DNA of 64,000 bases from Fen-1231 sp035286465 (GCA_035286465.1 DATEDF010000089.1:162099-226098); one strand, 5' to 3'; counted from the stretch's first letter, positions 42,178 through 51,208 are shown. The notes: generated by a model from the letters alone, not told the origin. Numbers and translations are program-made.

Positions 42178-43706
42178 CCGTCGTCAACGGCCCGCGCGCC
42201 GCCGAGCACTCCGCGACGGAGCTGCTCGAGATCGAGCGCCTGACCGCGGCGCTCACCGCCGACTGGCTCGAGCAGCACGCGGTGCTCCCGCTCCGGCTCG
42301 AGAACGGGCGCCTCGCGGTGGGCACGTGGGCCGACCGCGTGGACCCGCTCGCGCTGGACGATCTCCGGCTCCTGTTCAACGCCGGAATCCACCTCGAGCG
42401 CTACAGCGAGCACGACCTCCGGAGCGCGATCCGCCGCGTCTACGCGCAGGACGCGACGACGGCCGAGGGCCTGATCGCGGGGCTCTTGGGCGAGGGCCGC
42501 GCGCTCGACGTCGAGGAGATCCCGCTCGACGACCTCCTCCACCTCGCCAACGAGGCGCCCGTGGTGCGCCTCGTCAACCTCCTCCTCATCGAGGCACTGG
42601 AGGCCCGCGCGTCGGACGTGCACCTCGAGGGCTATCAGGACGGGCTCCGGGTGCGCTACCGCATTGACGGCGTGCTCCAGAACGCGCCGTCGCCGCCACC
42701 GCACCTCACGGCGGCGATCGTGAGCCGCGTCAAGATCATGGCCGAGCTCGACATCGCCGAGCGCCGGCTGCCGCAGGACGGGCGCATCCGGCTCCGGCTG
42801 CAGAACCGGCAGGTGGACGTGCGCGTCTCGACCGTGCCCACGCTGCACGGCGAGAGCGTGGTGCTCCGGCTGCTCGACAAGGAGCGCGGGCGCATCTCGC
42901 TCAGCGAGCTGGGCATGGCGCCCGACACGCTCGAGCTGTTCAGCGAAGTGATCTCGCGCCCGCACGGCATCGTGCTCTCGACGGGCCCGACGGGCTCCGG
43001 CAAGACCACGACGCTCTACGCCGCCGTCGAGCTGATCCGCACAGGACGCGAGAAGATCCTCACGGTCGAGGACCCCGTCGAGTACGAGCTGGCCGGCGTG
43101 CCGCAGGTGCCCGTGAACGAGAAGGTGGGCGTGACGTTCGCGAGCGCGCTCCGGTCGCTGCTCCGCCAGGACCCGGACATCATCCTCGTGGGCGAGATAC
43201 GCGACGCGGAGACGGCGCAGATCGCGACGCAGGCGGCGCTCACGGGGCACCTCGTGCTCTCCACGCTGCACACCAACGACGCGCCGACGGCGCTCACGCG
43301 GCTCCTCGACCTCGAGGTGGCCGCGTACCTCGTGGCGAGCACGGTGGACGCGGTGCTCGCGCAGCGGCTCGTGCGGCTGATCTGCGCGCACTGCAAGGTC
43401 GAGACGGCGCCCGGCCGCGCGGCGGCGCGCCGGCTCGACGTCGCGGCGCTCGGGCTCCAGAAGGTCTGGAAGGGCGACGGGTGCGACGAGTGCCGCGGCA
43501 CGGGCTACCGCGGCCGCACGGGGATCTACGAGCTGCTCGTGATGGACAACGAGCTGCGCATGGAGGTGCAGCAGCGGCGCGGGTCGGAGGAGCTGCGCGC
43601 GCTCGCGATCCGGAAGGGGATGCGCACGCTGCAGGACGACGGGCTCCGGCTCGTGCGCGCGGGCGTCACGACGCTGGACGAGGTGCTGCGCGTGGCGCGG
43701 GCGTAG
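42174..43706 (+). CDS. gspE: type II secretion ATPase GspE
   Basis: 510 residues. N1E-type domain at the start, then the catalytic core: Walker A GPTGSGKTTT (271-280), Asp box and Walker B in DPDIILVGEIRDAETA, His box LSTLHTNDA. A CxxC pair (ICAHC near 400) and a second (CDEC near 438) form the zinc module of GspE. It powers pseudopilus assembly with GspF and GspL. The ATG overlaps the gspD stop. Last gene of the operon. Confidence 0.96.
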   Translation: MTVVNGPRAAEHSATELLEIERLTAALTADWLEQHAVLPLRLENGRLAVGTWADRVDPLALDDLRLLFNAGIHLERYSEHDLRSAIRRVYAQDATTAEGLIAGLLGEGRALDVEEIPLDDLLHLANEAPVVRLVNLLLIEALEARASDVHLEGYQDGLRVRYRIDGVLQNAPSPPPHLTAAIVSRVKIMAELDIAERRLPQDGRIRLRLQNRQVDVRVSTVPTLHGESVVLRLLDKERGRISLSELGMAPDTLELFSEVISRPHGIVLSTGPTGSGKTTTLYAAVELIRTGREKILTVEDPVEYELAGVPQVPVNEKVGVTFASALRSLLRQDPDIILVGEIRDAETAQIATQAALTGHLVLSTLHTNDAPTALTRLLDLEVAAYLVASTVDAVLAQRLVRLICAHCKVETAPGRAAARRLDVAALGLQKVWKGDGCDECRGTGYRGRTGIYELLVMDNELRMEVQQRRGSEELRALAIRKGMRTLQDDGLRLVRAGVTTLDEVLRVARA

Positions 43707-43738
43707 CGGTCCGGCGCGACCGTGCGCCCACGGCCGAC

Positions 43739-43759
43739 GTGGCGCTGGGCCCGCGCCAC
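43739..43759. terminator. hairpin between convergent gspE and acpP-like genes
   Basis: GTGGCGC-TGGGCCC-GCGCCAC, perfect 7-base arms with a 7-base loop, in the 55-base gap between convergent genes. There is no T tract, so it is a structure that could serve either strand rather than a proven intrinsic terminator. Confidence 0.45.
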
Positions 43760-43761
43760 CC

Positions 43762-44007
43762 TCACATCGCCGCCACCTCCACCTGCGCGAGCATCGCGCG
43801 GAGCGTCCGGAGCGCGTGCAGCTCCTCGTCGGGGATCCGCACGTCGAACTCCTCCTCGATCCCCGCGACGATGCGCAGCAGCGAGAGCGAATCAATGCCC
43901 ATCAGCTTCTGGAGATCGTCGTCGAGACCGAAGCCCTCCGTGCGCTTCAGCGTGACGGCCGCGACGACGTCGCGGATGATCTGCTCGGGCGAACGGTCGG
44001 CGTTCAT
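43762..44007 (-). CDS. stand-alone acyl carrier protein
   Basis: 81 residues. Four-helix ACP fold with the phosphopantetheine attachment Ser40 in LMGIDSLSLLRI. The sequence is divergent from fatty-acid AcpP (which reads GADSLD) and resembles specialised ACPs of secondary pathways. It is translationally coupled to a B12-binding radical SAM enzyme (ATGA overlap), so that enzyme or its product may work on an acyl-ACP. No synthase gene is nearby. Confidence 0.88.
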   Translation of the reverse strand: MNADRSPEQIIRDVVAAVTLKRTEGFGLDDDLQKLMGIDSLSLLRIVAGIEEEFDVRIPDEELHALRTLRAMLAQVEVAAM

Positions 44008-45323
44008 GACGGTTCCTCGCGCGCGGGTTCGAGTCGCTTGACGACCTCCACGTAGTGCCGCTTGCGCCGGTTCGTCGCCTGCTCGGAGTACAGTTCGCGG
44101 AAGAGCCAGCGCAGTCCCGATTCGAGCTCGTCCACCGTCATCTGTTTCGGCGTGAAGTTCACGTCGAAGAGCGTGCAGCGATCCCAGAACCGCTCCTGGA
44201 GCAACCGCCCCTCGCGCTTGAGGCGGTCGTAGAGCCGCGTGCCCGGGAATGGCGTGAGCACGGTGACTTGCACCTCGATCAGCCCCGATTCGCGCACGAA
44301 GTCGTTCACCTGCTCGAAGATCCCGGGCGTGTCGGCGTCGAGCCCGACGATGAAGCATCCGTTGACGGTCACGCCGGCCGACTGGAGCGTGTCAATGGCC
44401 CGGAGATACTCGCCGCGCCGCTTCGCCTTCCAGTTCGAACGATCAATGCCGGCGAGGCTCTCGGCGCTTGGGCTCTCGAAACCGATGAGCACCTGGTAGC
44501 AGCCCGCGTCGTACATCAGCTTGGGCAGGCCCGGATGGTCGGCAACGCGCACATCGGTCTCCGTGAACCAGCGCAGGCCGAACGTCGCGAGCATCCGGAG
44601 GAACTCTTCGGACCACGCGCGATTGACGAAGGTGTTGTCGTCCGCGAATTCGAGGAATGGACGCTCGAAAAGCGAGACGACGCGCCGCAACTCGCGTTCG
44701 ACCGCCGCGACCGGCTTCTGCTCGTACCGGGGCGTGAAGATCTTCGACGCCGCGCAGAAGTCGCAGTCGAGGGGGCAGCCGCGCGACGTCTGGATCGTGA
44801 TACGGTTGTACGGTCGCCCCACGAGCAGGTCGAAGCGCGGCACGACCGGCTCGCGCTCCGCGTAGAATCCGCGGTTGGCGCCGCGGTAGACGGGGCGCAT
44901 CGTCCCGGCCTTCGCGTCCTCGAGGAGCGCCGGCCAGACGTCCTCGGCGCCGCCGCAGACGACGGCGTCCACGTGCCCGAGCGCCTCGTCCGGCAGCAGC
45001 GACGCGTGCGTGCCGCCCATCACCACTTTCGCCCCGCGCGCGCGATAGCGGTCGGCGAGCACGTACGCCTCGTCGGCCTGGGCAGAGAAGGTCGAGATGC
45101 CGACCAGATCGAAGTCGGGCAGCGTCTCGGGCATCACGTCCACCTCGAGGTACGTCACGTCGTGCTCCGCCGGCGTGAGCGCGGCCACGACGAGCAGGCC
45201 GAGCGAGGGAAGCGACGCGATCACCTTTCCGCGATTGACGAAGCCGGGGAGCGTCACGCCGAGCTCGACGAGCTCCTTGCTGCGCACGCGTACGCCGGAC
45301 ATCGCGATGAGTCCGATTCTCAT
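44004..45323 (-). CDS. B12-binding radical SAM protein
   Basis: 439 residues. An N-terminal cobalamin-binding fold (about 1-150; DFDLVGISTFSAQADEAYVLAD and VVMGGTHASLLPDEAL) precedes the radical SAM core with C183-x3-C187-x2-C190 (SRGCPLDCDFC) and a C-terminal DUF4070-like region. Such enzymes methylate or rearrange unreactive carbons. Start is the ATG at 45321-45323, which has a strong GGGGGAGGG ribosome site; a longer frame to 45356 is unlikely. ATGA overlaps on both sides couple it to the ACP and to a membrane protein. Confidence 0.9.
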   Translation of the reverse strand: MRIGLIAMSGVRVRSKELVELGVTLPGFVNRGKVIASLPSLGLLVVAALTPAEHDVTYLEVDVMPETLPDFDLVGISTFSAQADEAYVLADRYRARGAKVVMGGTHASLLPDEALGHVDAVVCGGAEDVWPALLEDAKAGTMRPVYRGANRGFYAEREPVVPRFDLLVGRPYNRITIQTSRGCPLDCDFCAASKIFTPRYEQKPVAAVERELRRVVSLFERPFLEFADDNTFVNRAWSEEFLRMLATFGLRWFTETDVRVADHPGLPKLMYDAGCYQVLIGFESPSAESLAGIDRSNWKAKRRGEYLRAIDTLQSAGVTVNGCFIVGLDADTPGIFEQVNDFVRESGLIEVQVTVLTPFPGTRLYDRLKREGRLLQERFWDRCTLFDVNFTPKQMTVDELESGLRWLFRELYSEQATNRRKRHYVEVVKRLEPAREEPS

Positions 45324-45751
45324 TGTGCCCTCCCCCTTCCGGTGAGGCCGACGCACACGAGCGTGACGCCGAGCAGTGTCGCGGTGGCCGGCAGCGGGAG
45401 CAGGTACTTCCAGCGCTCCTCGAAGGCCGCGACCGTCAGGACCACCGGCATCAGCAACCCCCCGGTGATCATCGCCCAGGAGGCGAGCGTCCGGCTGCCA
45501 CCGGAAAGCGAGACGTGCGGCAGCTCGTGAGCGAACAGCACGTTCGTCACGCCGAGCGCCATCGCGGCGATGTGGGCGAGACGGAGCAGGCGGCGCGGCA
45601 CGCCCGCGTAGTCAGCGAAGCGCTCCGGCGCGGGGAACGGGCCGTTGAAGGCCCAGAGCCCGAGGAGCATCCCGCCGGCGATGCCGGCCAGAAAGAGCGA
45701 CCAGCCAAAGAGGCGGTTCCGGTCGCCATCCGTGTCGGTGAAAAGGGGCAT
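45320..45751 (-). CDS. four-helix membrane protein
   Basis: 143 residues with four predicted membrane helices (about 16-36, 54-74, 86-106, 118-138). Ribosome site GGAGGCAGG directly before the ATG at 45749-45751. No family recognised with confidence. First gene of a three-gene unit with the radical SAM enzyme and the ACP, so probably part of the same lipid or envelope function. The frame is open to 45982 but has no support there. Confidence 0.75.
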   Translation of the reverse strand: MPLFTDTDGDRNRLFGWSLFLAGIAGGMLLGLWAFNGPFPAPERFADYAGVPRRLLRLAHIAAMALGVTNVLFAHELPHVSLSGGSRTLASWAMITGGLLMPVVLTVAAFEERWKYLLPLPATATLLGVTLVCVGLTGRGRAQ

Positions 45752-45812
45752 CCTGCCTCCAGGTGGGAGAGACTGCGAGGAGGAAGGTGCGGGACGAGGC
45801 ACGGTCAACCCA

Positions 45813-45828
45813 TACGTCGGATGACGTA
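45813..45828. promoter_or_regulatory. inverted repeat in a divergent promoter region
   Basis: TACGTC-GGAT-GACGTA, a perfect 6-base inverted repeat with 4-base spacer, in the 190-base gap between the divergent four-helix membrane protein and the E1 gene. It has operator-like symmetry; no regulator gene is adjacent. Confidence 0.35.
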
Positions 45829-45941
45829 GAAGCGGAGGGAATACGACGTGGGCGATGGGCCACTGTCCGGTGCGGGCGTGACGCGGGTGGGGCCGCGACA
45901 CCTCGCGCAGCACCGGCCCTCGCGCCCTCGCGCGTGCTCGC

Positions 45942-48086
45942 GTGCCCGCCCAGATTTCCCCTTCGATGGTTACCGCCGCCACGCGCGCCGCGCGCTCGCG
46001 CCCCGCCCCCGACCCCCGCTTCGACTGGCGCCGGATCGCCTACCACGCGCTCGTGTCGCGCGCCCTCGACGACGCCGAGGAGGCCACCAACCGGAACCGC
46101 GCGACCGTCCCGAAGGAGCACCTGATCCTCTACCAGTTCTCCGCGCGCGGGCACGAAGTGGCGCAGTGCATCCTCGGCGCCCTCCTCACCCACCGCCACG
46201 ACGCGGCGGGCGCGTACTACCGCTCGAGGCCGCTCCTCCTCACCCTCGGGCTCTCCATCGAGGACGCGCTCGCGTCGCCCCTCGGCAGGTCCGGCGGTTT
46301 CTCCGACGGCCGCGACATCGGCGTCGTCTGCAACATGCCGAATCCCGACGGCGTGATCGTCCTGCCGATGGGTGGAGACGTCGGATCGCAGTACACGCCG
46401 TGCGCCGGCTGGGCCCAGGCGATCACCTACCACCGCGACGTCCTCGACGACCGGTCATACCGGAACGCGATCGCCGTGGTGTGCGGCGGGGAGGGCTCGG
46501 TCGCCACCAACGGCTTCTGGTCGGCGCTCACGATGGCGACCACGCTCAAGCTCCCGATGCTCTTCTACATCGAGGACAACGGCCTCGGCATCTCCGTGCG
46601 CGGCGAGCTGCAGACGCCCGGCGGCGACGTCGCGAAGAACCTCGCGTCGTTCGCGCAGCTCCTCGTGCGCGACGGCGACGGCACCGACCCGGCGGAGACG
46701 GCGCGGCTCCTGGCCGAGTGCGTGGACCACGTGCGCGCGGGCGCGGGGCCCGCGCTCGTGCGCCTCACCGTCCCGCGCATGTGCAGCCACTCGGGGCCGG
46801 ACAACCAGAAGGGGTACCGCACGGAGGCGGAGATCGCCTTGGACGAGAAACGCGATCCGATGCCGAGGCTCCGGCGGCACCTCGTGCCCGCGACGATGTC
46901 GGAGCAGGAGTGGGCGGCACTCGAGCAGGAAGTGGAGCACGCCGTGCACGCGGCGCTCGCGGGCGCGCGCGCGCGGCCGGCGCCCGACGCGACGACGGTC
47001 GGCGCGTTCGTGTACGCCGACGACGCGCCGTCCACCGAGGAGGCATACGGCGGCCTCACACGCGCCGAGCGCGCCGCCCTCGGAGGGACCGACGTGCCGG
47101 CCGAAGGCGGCGAGCTGCTCCGCTTCGCCCAGGCCGTGCGGCGCACCCTCGCGCACGAGCTCGCGGTGAATCCCAAGGTGCTCGTGTTCGGCGAGGATGT
47201 GGGACGGAAGGGCGGCGTGCACCTCGTCACCGAAGGCCTGCAGCGGAAGTTCGGTGACCGGCGGGTGTTCGACACGTCGCTCTCGGAGGAAGGCATCGTC
47301 GGCCGGGCCGTGGGAATGGCGATCGAGGGACTGATGCCGGTCGCCGAGATCCAGTTCCGGAAGTACGCCGACCCCGCCACAGAGCAGCTCAACAACTGCG
47401 GCACGCTGCGCTGGCGCACGAAGAACCGGTTCGCGGCGCCGATCGTCGTGCGGATGCCGGGCGGGTTCGGGAAGGACGTCGGCGACCCGTGGCACTCGCT
47501 TTCCGACGAGGTGCGTTTCGCGCACGCGTACGGCTGGCAGGTGGCGATGCCGTCGAACGCGGCCGACGCCGTCGGGCTCCTGCGCGCGGCGATGCGGAGC
47601 CCGAACCCGACGATCTACTTCGAGCACCGGTCCCTCCTGATGACCGGCGACGGCAGCGCGCGCTATCCGGGCGACGATTACGTGCTGCCGTTCGGACGAG
47701 CCGCCGTGCTGCGCGAAGGGAGCGACATCACCGTCGTGAGCTGGGGTGCGATGGTGCATCGGTGCGTCGAGGCCGCGGCGCGCTTTGTTGATCGCGTCGA
47801 GCTGATTGATCTGCGCACGGTGGCGCCGTGGGACCGCGCCTGCGTGCTCGACTCGGTGAAGAAGACCGGCCGCTGCCTGATCGTGCACGAGGACAATCTC
47901 ACGGCCGGCTTCGGCGCGGAGATCGCCGCGACGCTGGCGCAGGAGGCGTTCTGGTTCCTCGATGCGCCGGTGGAGCGATTGGCGCCTGAGGACATTCCGG
48001 CCGCGTACCACGCCGATCTGCTGAACGCCCTGATGCCGGGGGTGGAGGAGGTCGCCGGGCGGATCGAGGCCGTGCTGCGGGCGTAG
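45942..48086 (+). CDS. fused alpha/beta 2-oxoacid dehydrogenase E1 component
   Basis: 714 residues. The first half (about 25-385) is an E1-alpha: thiamine-diphosphate region with VVCGGEGSVATNGFWSALT and FYIEDNGLGIS. The second half (about 400-710) is an E1-beta: VLVFGEDVGRKGGVHLVTEGL and VELIDLRTVAPWD. Substrate is probably branched-chain 2-oxoacids or pyruvate; sequence does not settle it. No E2 or E3 gene in the window. Start: GTG 45942 or ATG 45966, neither with a clear ribosome site. Confidence 0.9.
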   Translation: MPAQISPSMVTAATRAARSRPAPDPRFDWRRIAYHALVSRALDDAEEATNRNRATVPKEHLILYQFSARGHEVAQCILGALLTHRHDAAGAYYRSRPLLLTLGLSIEDALASPLGRSGGFSDGRDIGVVCNMPNPDGVIVLPMGGDVGSQYTPCAGWAQAITYHRDVLDDRSYRNAIAVVCGGEGSVATNGFWSALTMATTLKLPMLFYIEDNGLGISVRGELQTPGGDVAKNLASFAQLLVRDGDGTDPAETARLLAECVDHVRAGAGPALVRLTVPRMCSHSGPDNQKGYRTEAEIALDEKRDPMPRLRRHLVPATMSEQEWAALEQEVEHAVHAALAGARARPAPDATTVGAFVYADDAPSTEEAYGGLTRAERAALGGTDVPAEGGELLRFAQAVRRTLAHELAVNPKVLVFGEDVGRKGGVHLVTEGLQRKFGDRRVFDTSLSEEGIVGRAVGMAIEGLMPVAEIQFRKYADPATEQLNNCGTLRWRTKNRFAAPIVVRMPGGFGKDVGDPWHSLSDEVRFAHAYGWQVAMPSNAADAVGLLRAAMRSPNPTIYFEHRSLLMTGDGSARYPGDDYVLPFGRAAVLREGSDITVVSWGAMVHRCVEAAARFVDRVELIDLRTVAPWDRACVLDSVKKTGRCLIVHEDNLTAGFGAEIAATLAQEAFWFLDAPVERLAPEDIPAAYHADLLNALMPGVEEVAGRIEAVLRA

Positions 48087-48100
48087 GCAACGTACTCCGC

Positions 48101-48129
48101 TTGACGAATCGGGCTTCGCCGTCTAGGGT
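48101..48129 (+). promoter_or_regulatory. promoter of a leader/small-ORF transcript
   Basis: TTGACG (48101-48106), 17-base spacer, TAGGGT (48124-48129): a well-spaced sigma-70-type promoter 15 bases after the E1 gene. The predicted leader begins near 48136 with a GC hairpin (about 48138-48165) before a ribosome site. Confidence 0.6.
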
Positions 48130-48180
48130 TCGAGCTTGTTGCGCGCGTGCTGCGCGCGGTCAACCGTCGAGGAATCGCCT

Positions 48181-48309
48181 GTGAAGACCCCGCTCCGCCA
48201 CATCACCATGAACACCGCCGACCGGCTGATCCCGGTCCCGGCGTCCGTCGTCACGGGCGCCACGATGTTCACGCGTGACCGATTCGTCGGAGCAGGGCTG
48301 CGAACGTGA
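48181..48309 (+). CDS. 42-codon leader ORF ahead of the MATE gene
   Basis: GTG at 48181 with GAGGA (48169-48173) 7 bases upstream. Reads VKTPLRHITMNTADRLIPV for its first half and ends at TGA 48307-48309; no family known. It sits between a good promoter and a strong terminator 30 bases on, so it is either a small-protein gene or a leader peptide controlling the exporter. The region 48087-48403 holds nothing else that codes; a minus-strand frame here looks like noise. Confidence 0.5.
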   Translation: MKTPLRHITMNTADRLIPVPASVVTGATMFTRDRFVGAGLRT

Positions 48310-48339
48310 GCGCTCGCTAGCGCGCCAGCACGGACGCCA

Positions 48340-48387
48340 AATCGCCCCACCTGCGCCGACACGACCAGGTGGGGCGATTCCTTTTCT
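48340..48387 (+). terminator. strong intrinsic terminator / possible attenuator
   Basis: AATCGCCCCACCTG (48340-48353), 12-base loop, CAGGTGGGGCGATT (48366-48379), then CCTTTTCT. Perfect 14-base arms plus a T tract make this the best intrinsic terminator in the window. It ends just before the ribosome site and GTG of the MATE gene, the usual place for an attenuator. AATCGCC also occurs at 48173-48179 over the leader-ORF ribosome site, so the 3' arm has an alternative partner. Confidence 0.85.
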
Positions 48388-48403
48388 CCCGGAGCTTCCG
48401 CTC

Positions 48404-49837
48404 GTGTCTGACTTGCCTGAGAGCGTCGTAGCTGTTCCCTCGCGCGGCCGCCTCACGCGCCTCTGGTCCGAACTGCGCCTCGCCGCGCGCGGAACGAAAC
48501 ACGACTACACGACCGGCTCCATCGGCCGCGCGATCTTCCTCCTCGCCGTCCCGATGGTGCTCGAGATGGTGATGGAGTCGGTCTTCGCCGTGGTGGACAT
48601 CTTCTGGGTCGCGCGCCTGGGCCCCGACGCGGTCGCCACGGTCGGGCTCACCGAATCGCTGATGGCGGTCGTCTACACGCTCGCCATCGGCCTCGCCATC
48701 GGCGCGACCGCCACCGTGGCGCGCCGCATCGGGGAGAAGAACCCCGACGCCGCGGCGCGCGCCGCAATGCAGGCGATCGGCCTGGGCGTCATCGTGTCGG
48801 CCACGCTCGGCGTCATCGGCGGCACGCTCGCGCCGCGCCTGCTCGGCCTGATGGGGGCGAGCCCGGACGTCATCGCGCAGGGCACCACGTTCGCGCGCGT
48901 GATGCTCGGCGGGAGCGCGAGCGTCTTCCTCCTCTTCGTGATCAACGCCGTCTTCCGCGGCGCGGGCGACGCGGCGGTGGCAATGCGCGTGCTCTGGCTC
49001 GCCAACGGGATCAACATCGTCCTGGGCCCATTGCTCATCTTCGGTATCGGTCCATTCCCGAAGCTCGGCGTGACCGGCGCGGCAATCGCGACGACGATCG
49101 GGCGCGGCACCGGCGTGCTCGTCGCGCTCAACCGCCTCGCGCACGATTCGGGGCACCTGATCGTGCGCCGGCACCATCTGAGGCTCGACGCCCGGGCGAT
49201 GCTCCGGCTCGCGCGTCTCTCGTCCAGCGGCACGTTCCAGGTGCTCGTCGGCACGAGTGCGTGGATCGGGCTCATCCGCATCCTCTCCGGCTTCGGGAGC
49301 GTCGCGGTGGCGGGCTACACGATCGCCATCCGCATCGTGATCTTCGCGCTCTTGCCGGCGTTCGGGCTGAGCAATGCCGCGGCGACGATGGTGGGACAGA
49401 ACCTCGGGGCGAAGAACCCGGAGCGCGCGGAGCGCGCGGTCTGGACCGCCGCGCGCCACAACCTCGTGTTCCTGGGAGTCCTCGGCCTCGTGTTCGTCGT
49501 GCTCGCCGGGCCGATCGTCGCGGCGTTCACGACCGATCCCGCGGTGCGCGCCGTGGGCTCGCTGGGGCTTCGAACCATCGCCGCCGGCTTCCCGTTCTAC
49601 GCGTTCGGGATGGTGCTCACGCAGGCGTTCAACGGCGCGGGCGACACGTGGACGCCGACCGGGATCAACCTCGCGGTGTTCTGGCTCACGGAAATCCCGC
49701 TGGCGTGGGTGCTGTCCACGCGCACGTCGCTGGGCTCGACGGGCGTTTTCGTCGCGATCACGATCTCGTACTCGGTGCTCGCGGTGGTGAGCGCACTGCT
49801 GTTCCAGCGCGGGAGGTGGAAGCGGCGAGTAGTCTAG
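48404..49837 (+). CDS. MATE family multidrug/metabolite exporter
   Basis: 477 residues with 12 membrane helices. N-terminal block GRAIFLLAVPMVLEMVMESVFAVVDIFWVARLG, two-fold repeated MATE halves, and FRGAGDAAVAMRV plus FNGAGDTWTPTGINLAVFW signatures. Na+ or H+ driven export of cationic compounds is the family role. Start GTG at 48404 with GGAG (48391-48394). A longer frame begins at 48275 but would run through the terminator. Convergent with the MFS gene. Confidence 0.92.
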   Translation: MSDLPESVVAVPSRGRLTRLWSELRLAARGTKHDYTTGSIGRAIFLLAVPMVLEMVMESVFAVVDIFWVARLGPDAVATVGLTESLMAVVYTLAIGLAIGATATVARRIGEKNPDAAARAAMQAIGLGVIVSATLGVIGGTLAPRLLGLMGASPDVIAQGTTFARVMLGGSASVFLLFVINAVFRGAGDAAVAMRVLWLANGINIVLGPLLIFGIGPFPKLGVTGAAIATTIGRGTGVLVALNRLAHDSGHLIVRRHHLRLDARAMLRLARLSSSGTFQVLVGTSAWIGLIRILSGFGSVAVAGYTIAIRIVIFALLPAFGLSNAAATMVGQNLGAKNPERAERAVWTAARHNLVFLGVLGLVFVVLAGPIVAAFTTDPAVRAVGSLGLRTIAAGFPFYAFGMVLTQAFNGAGDTWTPTGINLAVFWLTEIPLAWVLSTRTSLGSTGVFVAITISYSVLAVVSALLFQRGRWKRRVV

Positions 49838-49877
49838 GAGGTCGGCCCGCCGAGTTTGGCCGAAACCGTTCGTCGGC

Positions 49878-51170
49878 TCAAGTCAGCTCTCGCCCCTTCG
49901 TCTCCGGAATCCACCGCCAGGTGATCGCCGCGAGCAGGTAGGCCGCGCCGGCCACGGCGAACGCGGCGGCGAACCCGCGACCCGCGGCGAGCGAACCGAC
50001 CGTCCACGGCGCCGCCGCGCTCGCGATCCGCCCCGTGTTGTAGGTGAACCCCTGCGCGGTCGCGCGAATCGCCGTCGGATAGATCTCGGCGGTGAGCGCG
50101 CCGAACCCGCTGAAGCAGCCGGTGCCGAAGAACGCGACGAGCGGTCCCAACGCGAGCAGGGCGGCGGGCTCGCGCACCGCGCCGTAGAGCGGCAGGAGGC
50201 CGGCGGCCGCGAGCAGATACACGACATACGTGCGCTTGCGGCCCACGATGTCGCTCACGTACCCGAACGTGATGTAGCCGAGCCACATGCCCACCTGCAT
50301 CGCCACCACGAACGCCGACATCCTGACGGCGCTGAGGCCGACTCCGCCCTGGCTCGCGGGCAGGGAGAGATAGGCGCCGATCCAGGAGTTGAGCCCCCAC
50401 CAGCCGAAGAGCGTGCACGCGTTCATGAGCGTGACCGCCGCCGTGAGCGCCGCGAGCCGGCCGCGAAACATATCGGCGAAGCGCGCGGGCTGCCCCGCCG
50501 GCGCCGGCAGGGTGCCGCCCGCCGCGCGCCGCGCGTCGCGCTGCGCCAGCCAGAGCGCGGGCTCCTCCACGCTCCGCCGCACCCAGATGGTGAAGAGCGC
50601 GGGGAGCACGCCCACGAAGAACACCGCACGCCAGCCCCACGCGGGGAGCACGAGCCCCGTCACCGCGGCGGCCGCCGCGTAGCCGATCGCCCAGGAGCTC
50701 TGCATGAACCCGAGCGCCTTGCCGCGGTGTGCCGTGGGCCAGGTCTCCGAGACCAGCGCCGCTCCGCTCGCCCACTCGCCGCCCATCCCGAGCCCCAGGA
50801 AGATGCGGAACGCGACCAGCTGCCAGATCGTCTGCGCCGTGCCGCAGAGCGCCGTGAAGATCGAGTAGAGGAGAATGCTCCCCATCAACGCCCGGGTGCG
50901 GCCGAAGCGGTCGGCGATGAAGCCGAACATCAGGCCGCCGGCCGCGCCGGCGAGCAGCGTGACGGAGCCGAGGAGTCCCCCTTGCTGCTTCGTGAGCCCG
51001 AGATCGCCCATCAGCGTGGCGAGCACCATCGCGAAGAGCATCACGTCGAAGGCGTCGAGCATCCAGCCGAGCCCCGCGGCGACGAGCGCGCGGTGCGCGC
51101 GCCGGTCTCCGGAGTGCCACCACGCGAAGAGGCCTCGCTGCGCGCGGGTGGCCGCGTCCGCGTTCGTCAC
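49878..51170 (-). CDS. MFS transporter next to paa genes
   Basis: 430 residues, 12 membrane helices, metabolite:H+ symporter type. Motif A is GFIADRFGRTRALMG and the second-half copy is GYVSDIVGRKRTYV; GLGMGGEWASGAALV marks helix 5. Last gene of the minus-strand paaABCD unit (39 bases after paaD), so uptake of phenylacetate or a related acid is a fair guess. Start taken as GTG at 51168-51170; the frame is open to 51329 within paaD. Confidence 0.85.
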   Translation of the reverse strand: MTNADAATRAQRGLFAWWHSGDRRAHRALVAAGLGWMLDAFDVMLFAMVLATLMGDLGLTKQQGGLLGSVTLLAGAAGGLMFGFIADRFGRTRALMGSILLYSIFTALCGTAQTIWQLVAFRIFLGLGMGGEWASGAALVSETWPTAHRGKALGFMQSSWAIGYAAAAAVTGLVLPAWGWRAVFFVGVLPALFTIWVRRSVEEPALWLAQRDARRAAGGTLPAPAGQPARFADMFRGRLAALTAAVTLMNACTLFGWWGLNSWIGAYLSLPASQGGVGLSAVRMSAFVVAMQVGMWLGYITFGYVSDIVGRKRTYVVYLLAAAGLLPLYGAVREPAALLALGPLVAFFGTGCFSGFGALTAEIYPTAIRATAQGFTYNTGRIASAAAPWTVGSLAAGRGFAAAFAVAGAAYLLAAITWRWIPETKGRELT

Positions 51171-51208
51171 GAGAGAATCGGTTCCGGAGTTGAGGTCGCT
51201 CGGCCCGC

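Noticed and set aside
43739..43759. Rho-independent terminator for gspE
   Set aside because: Hairpin is real but lacks a T tract; recorded as a structure only.
48123..48362. Minus-strand 79-codon ORF ending in a T-arm-like sequence (GCTCGAACCC)
   Set aside because: No tRNA cloverleaf can be built around it and the frame has no ribosome site; treated as noise under the leader region.
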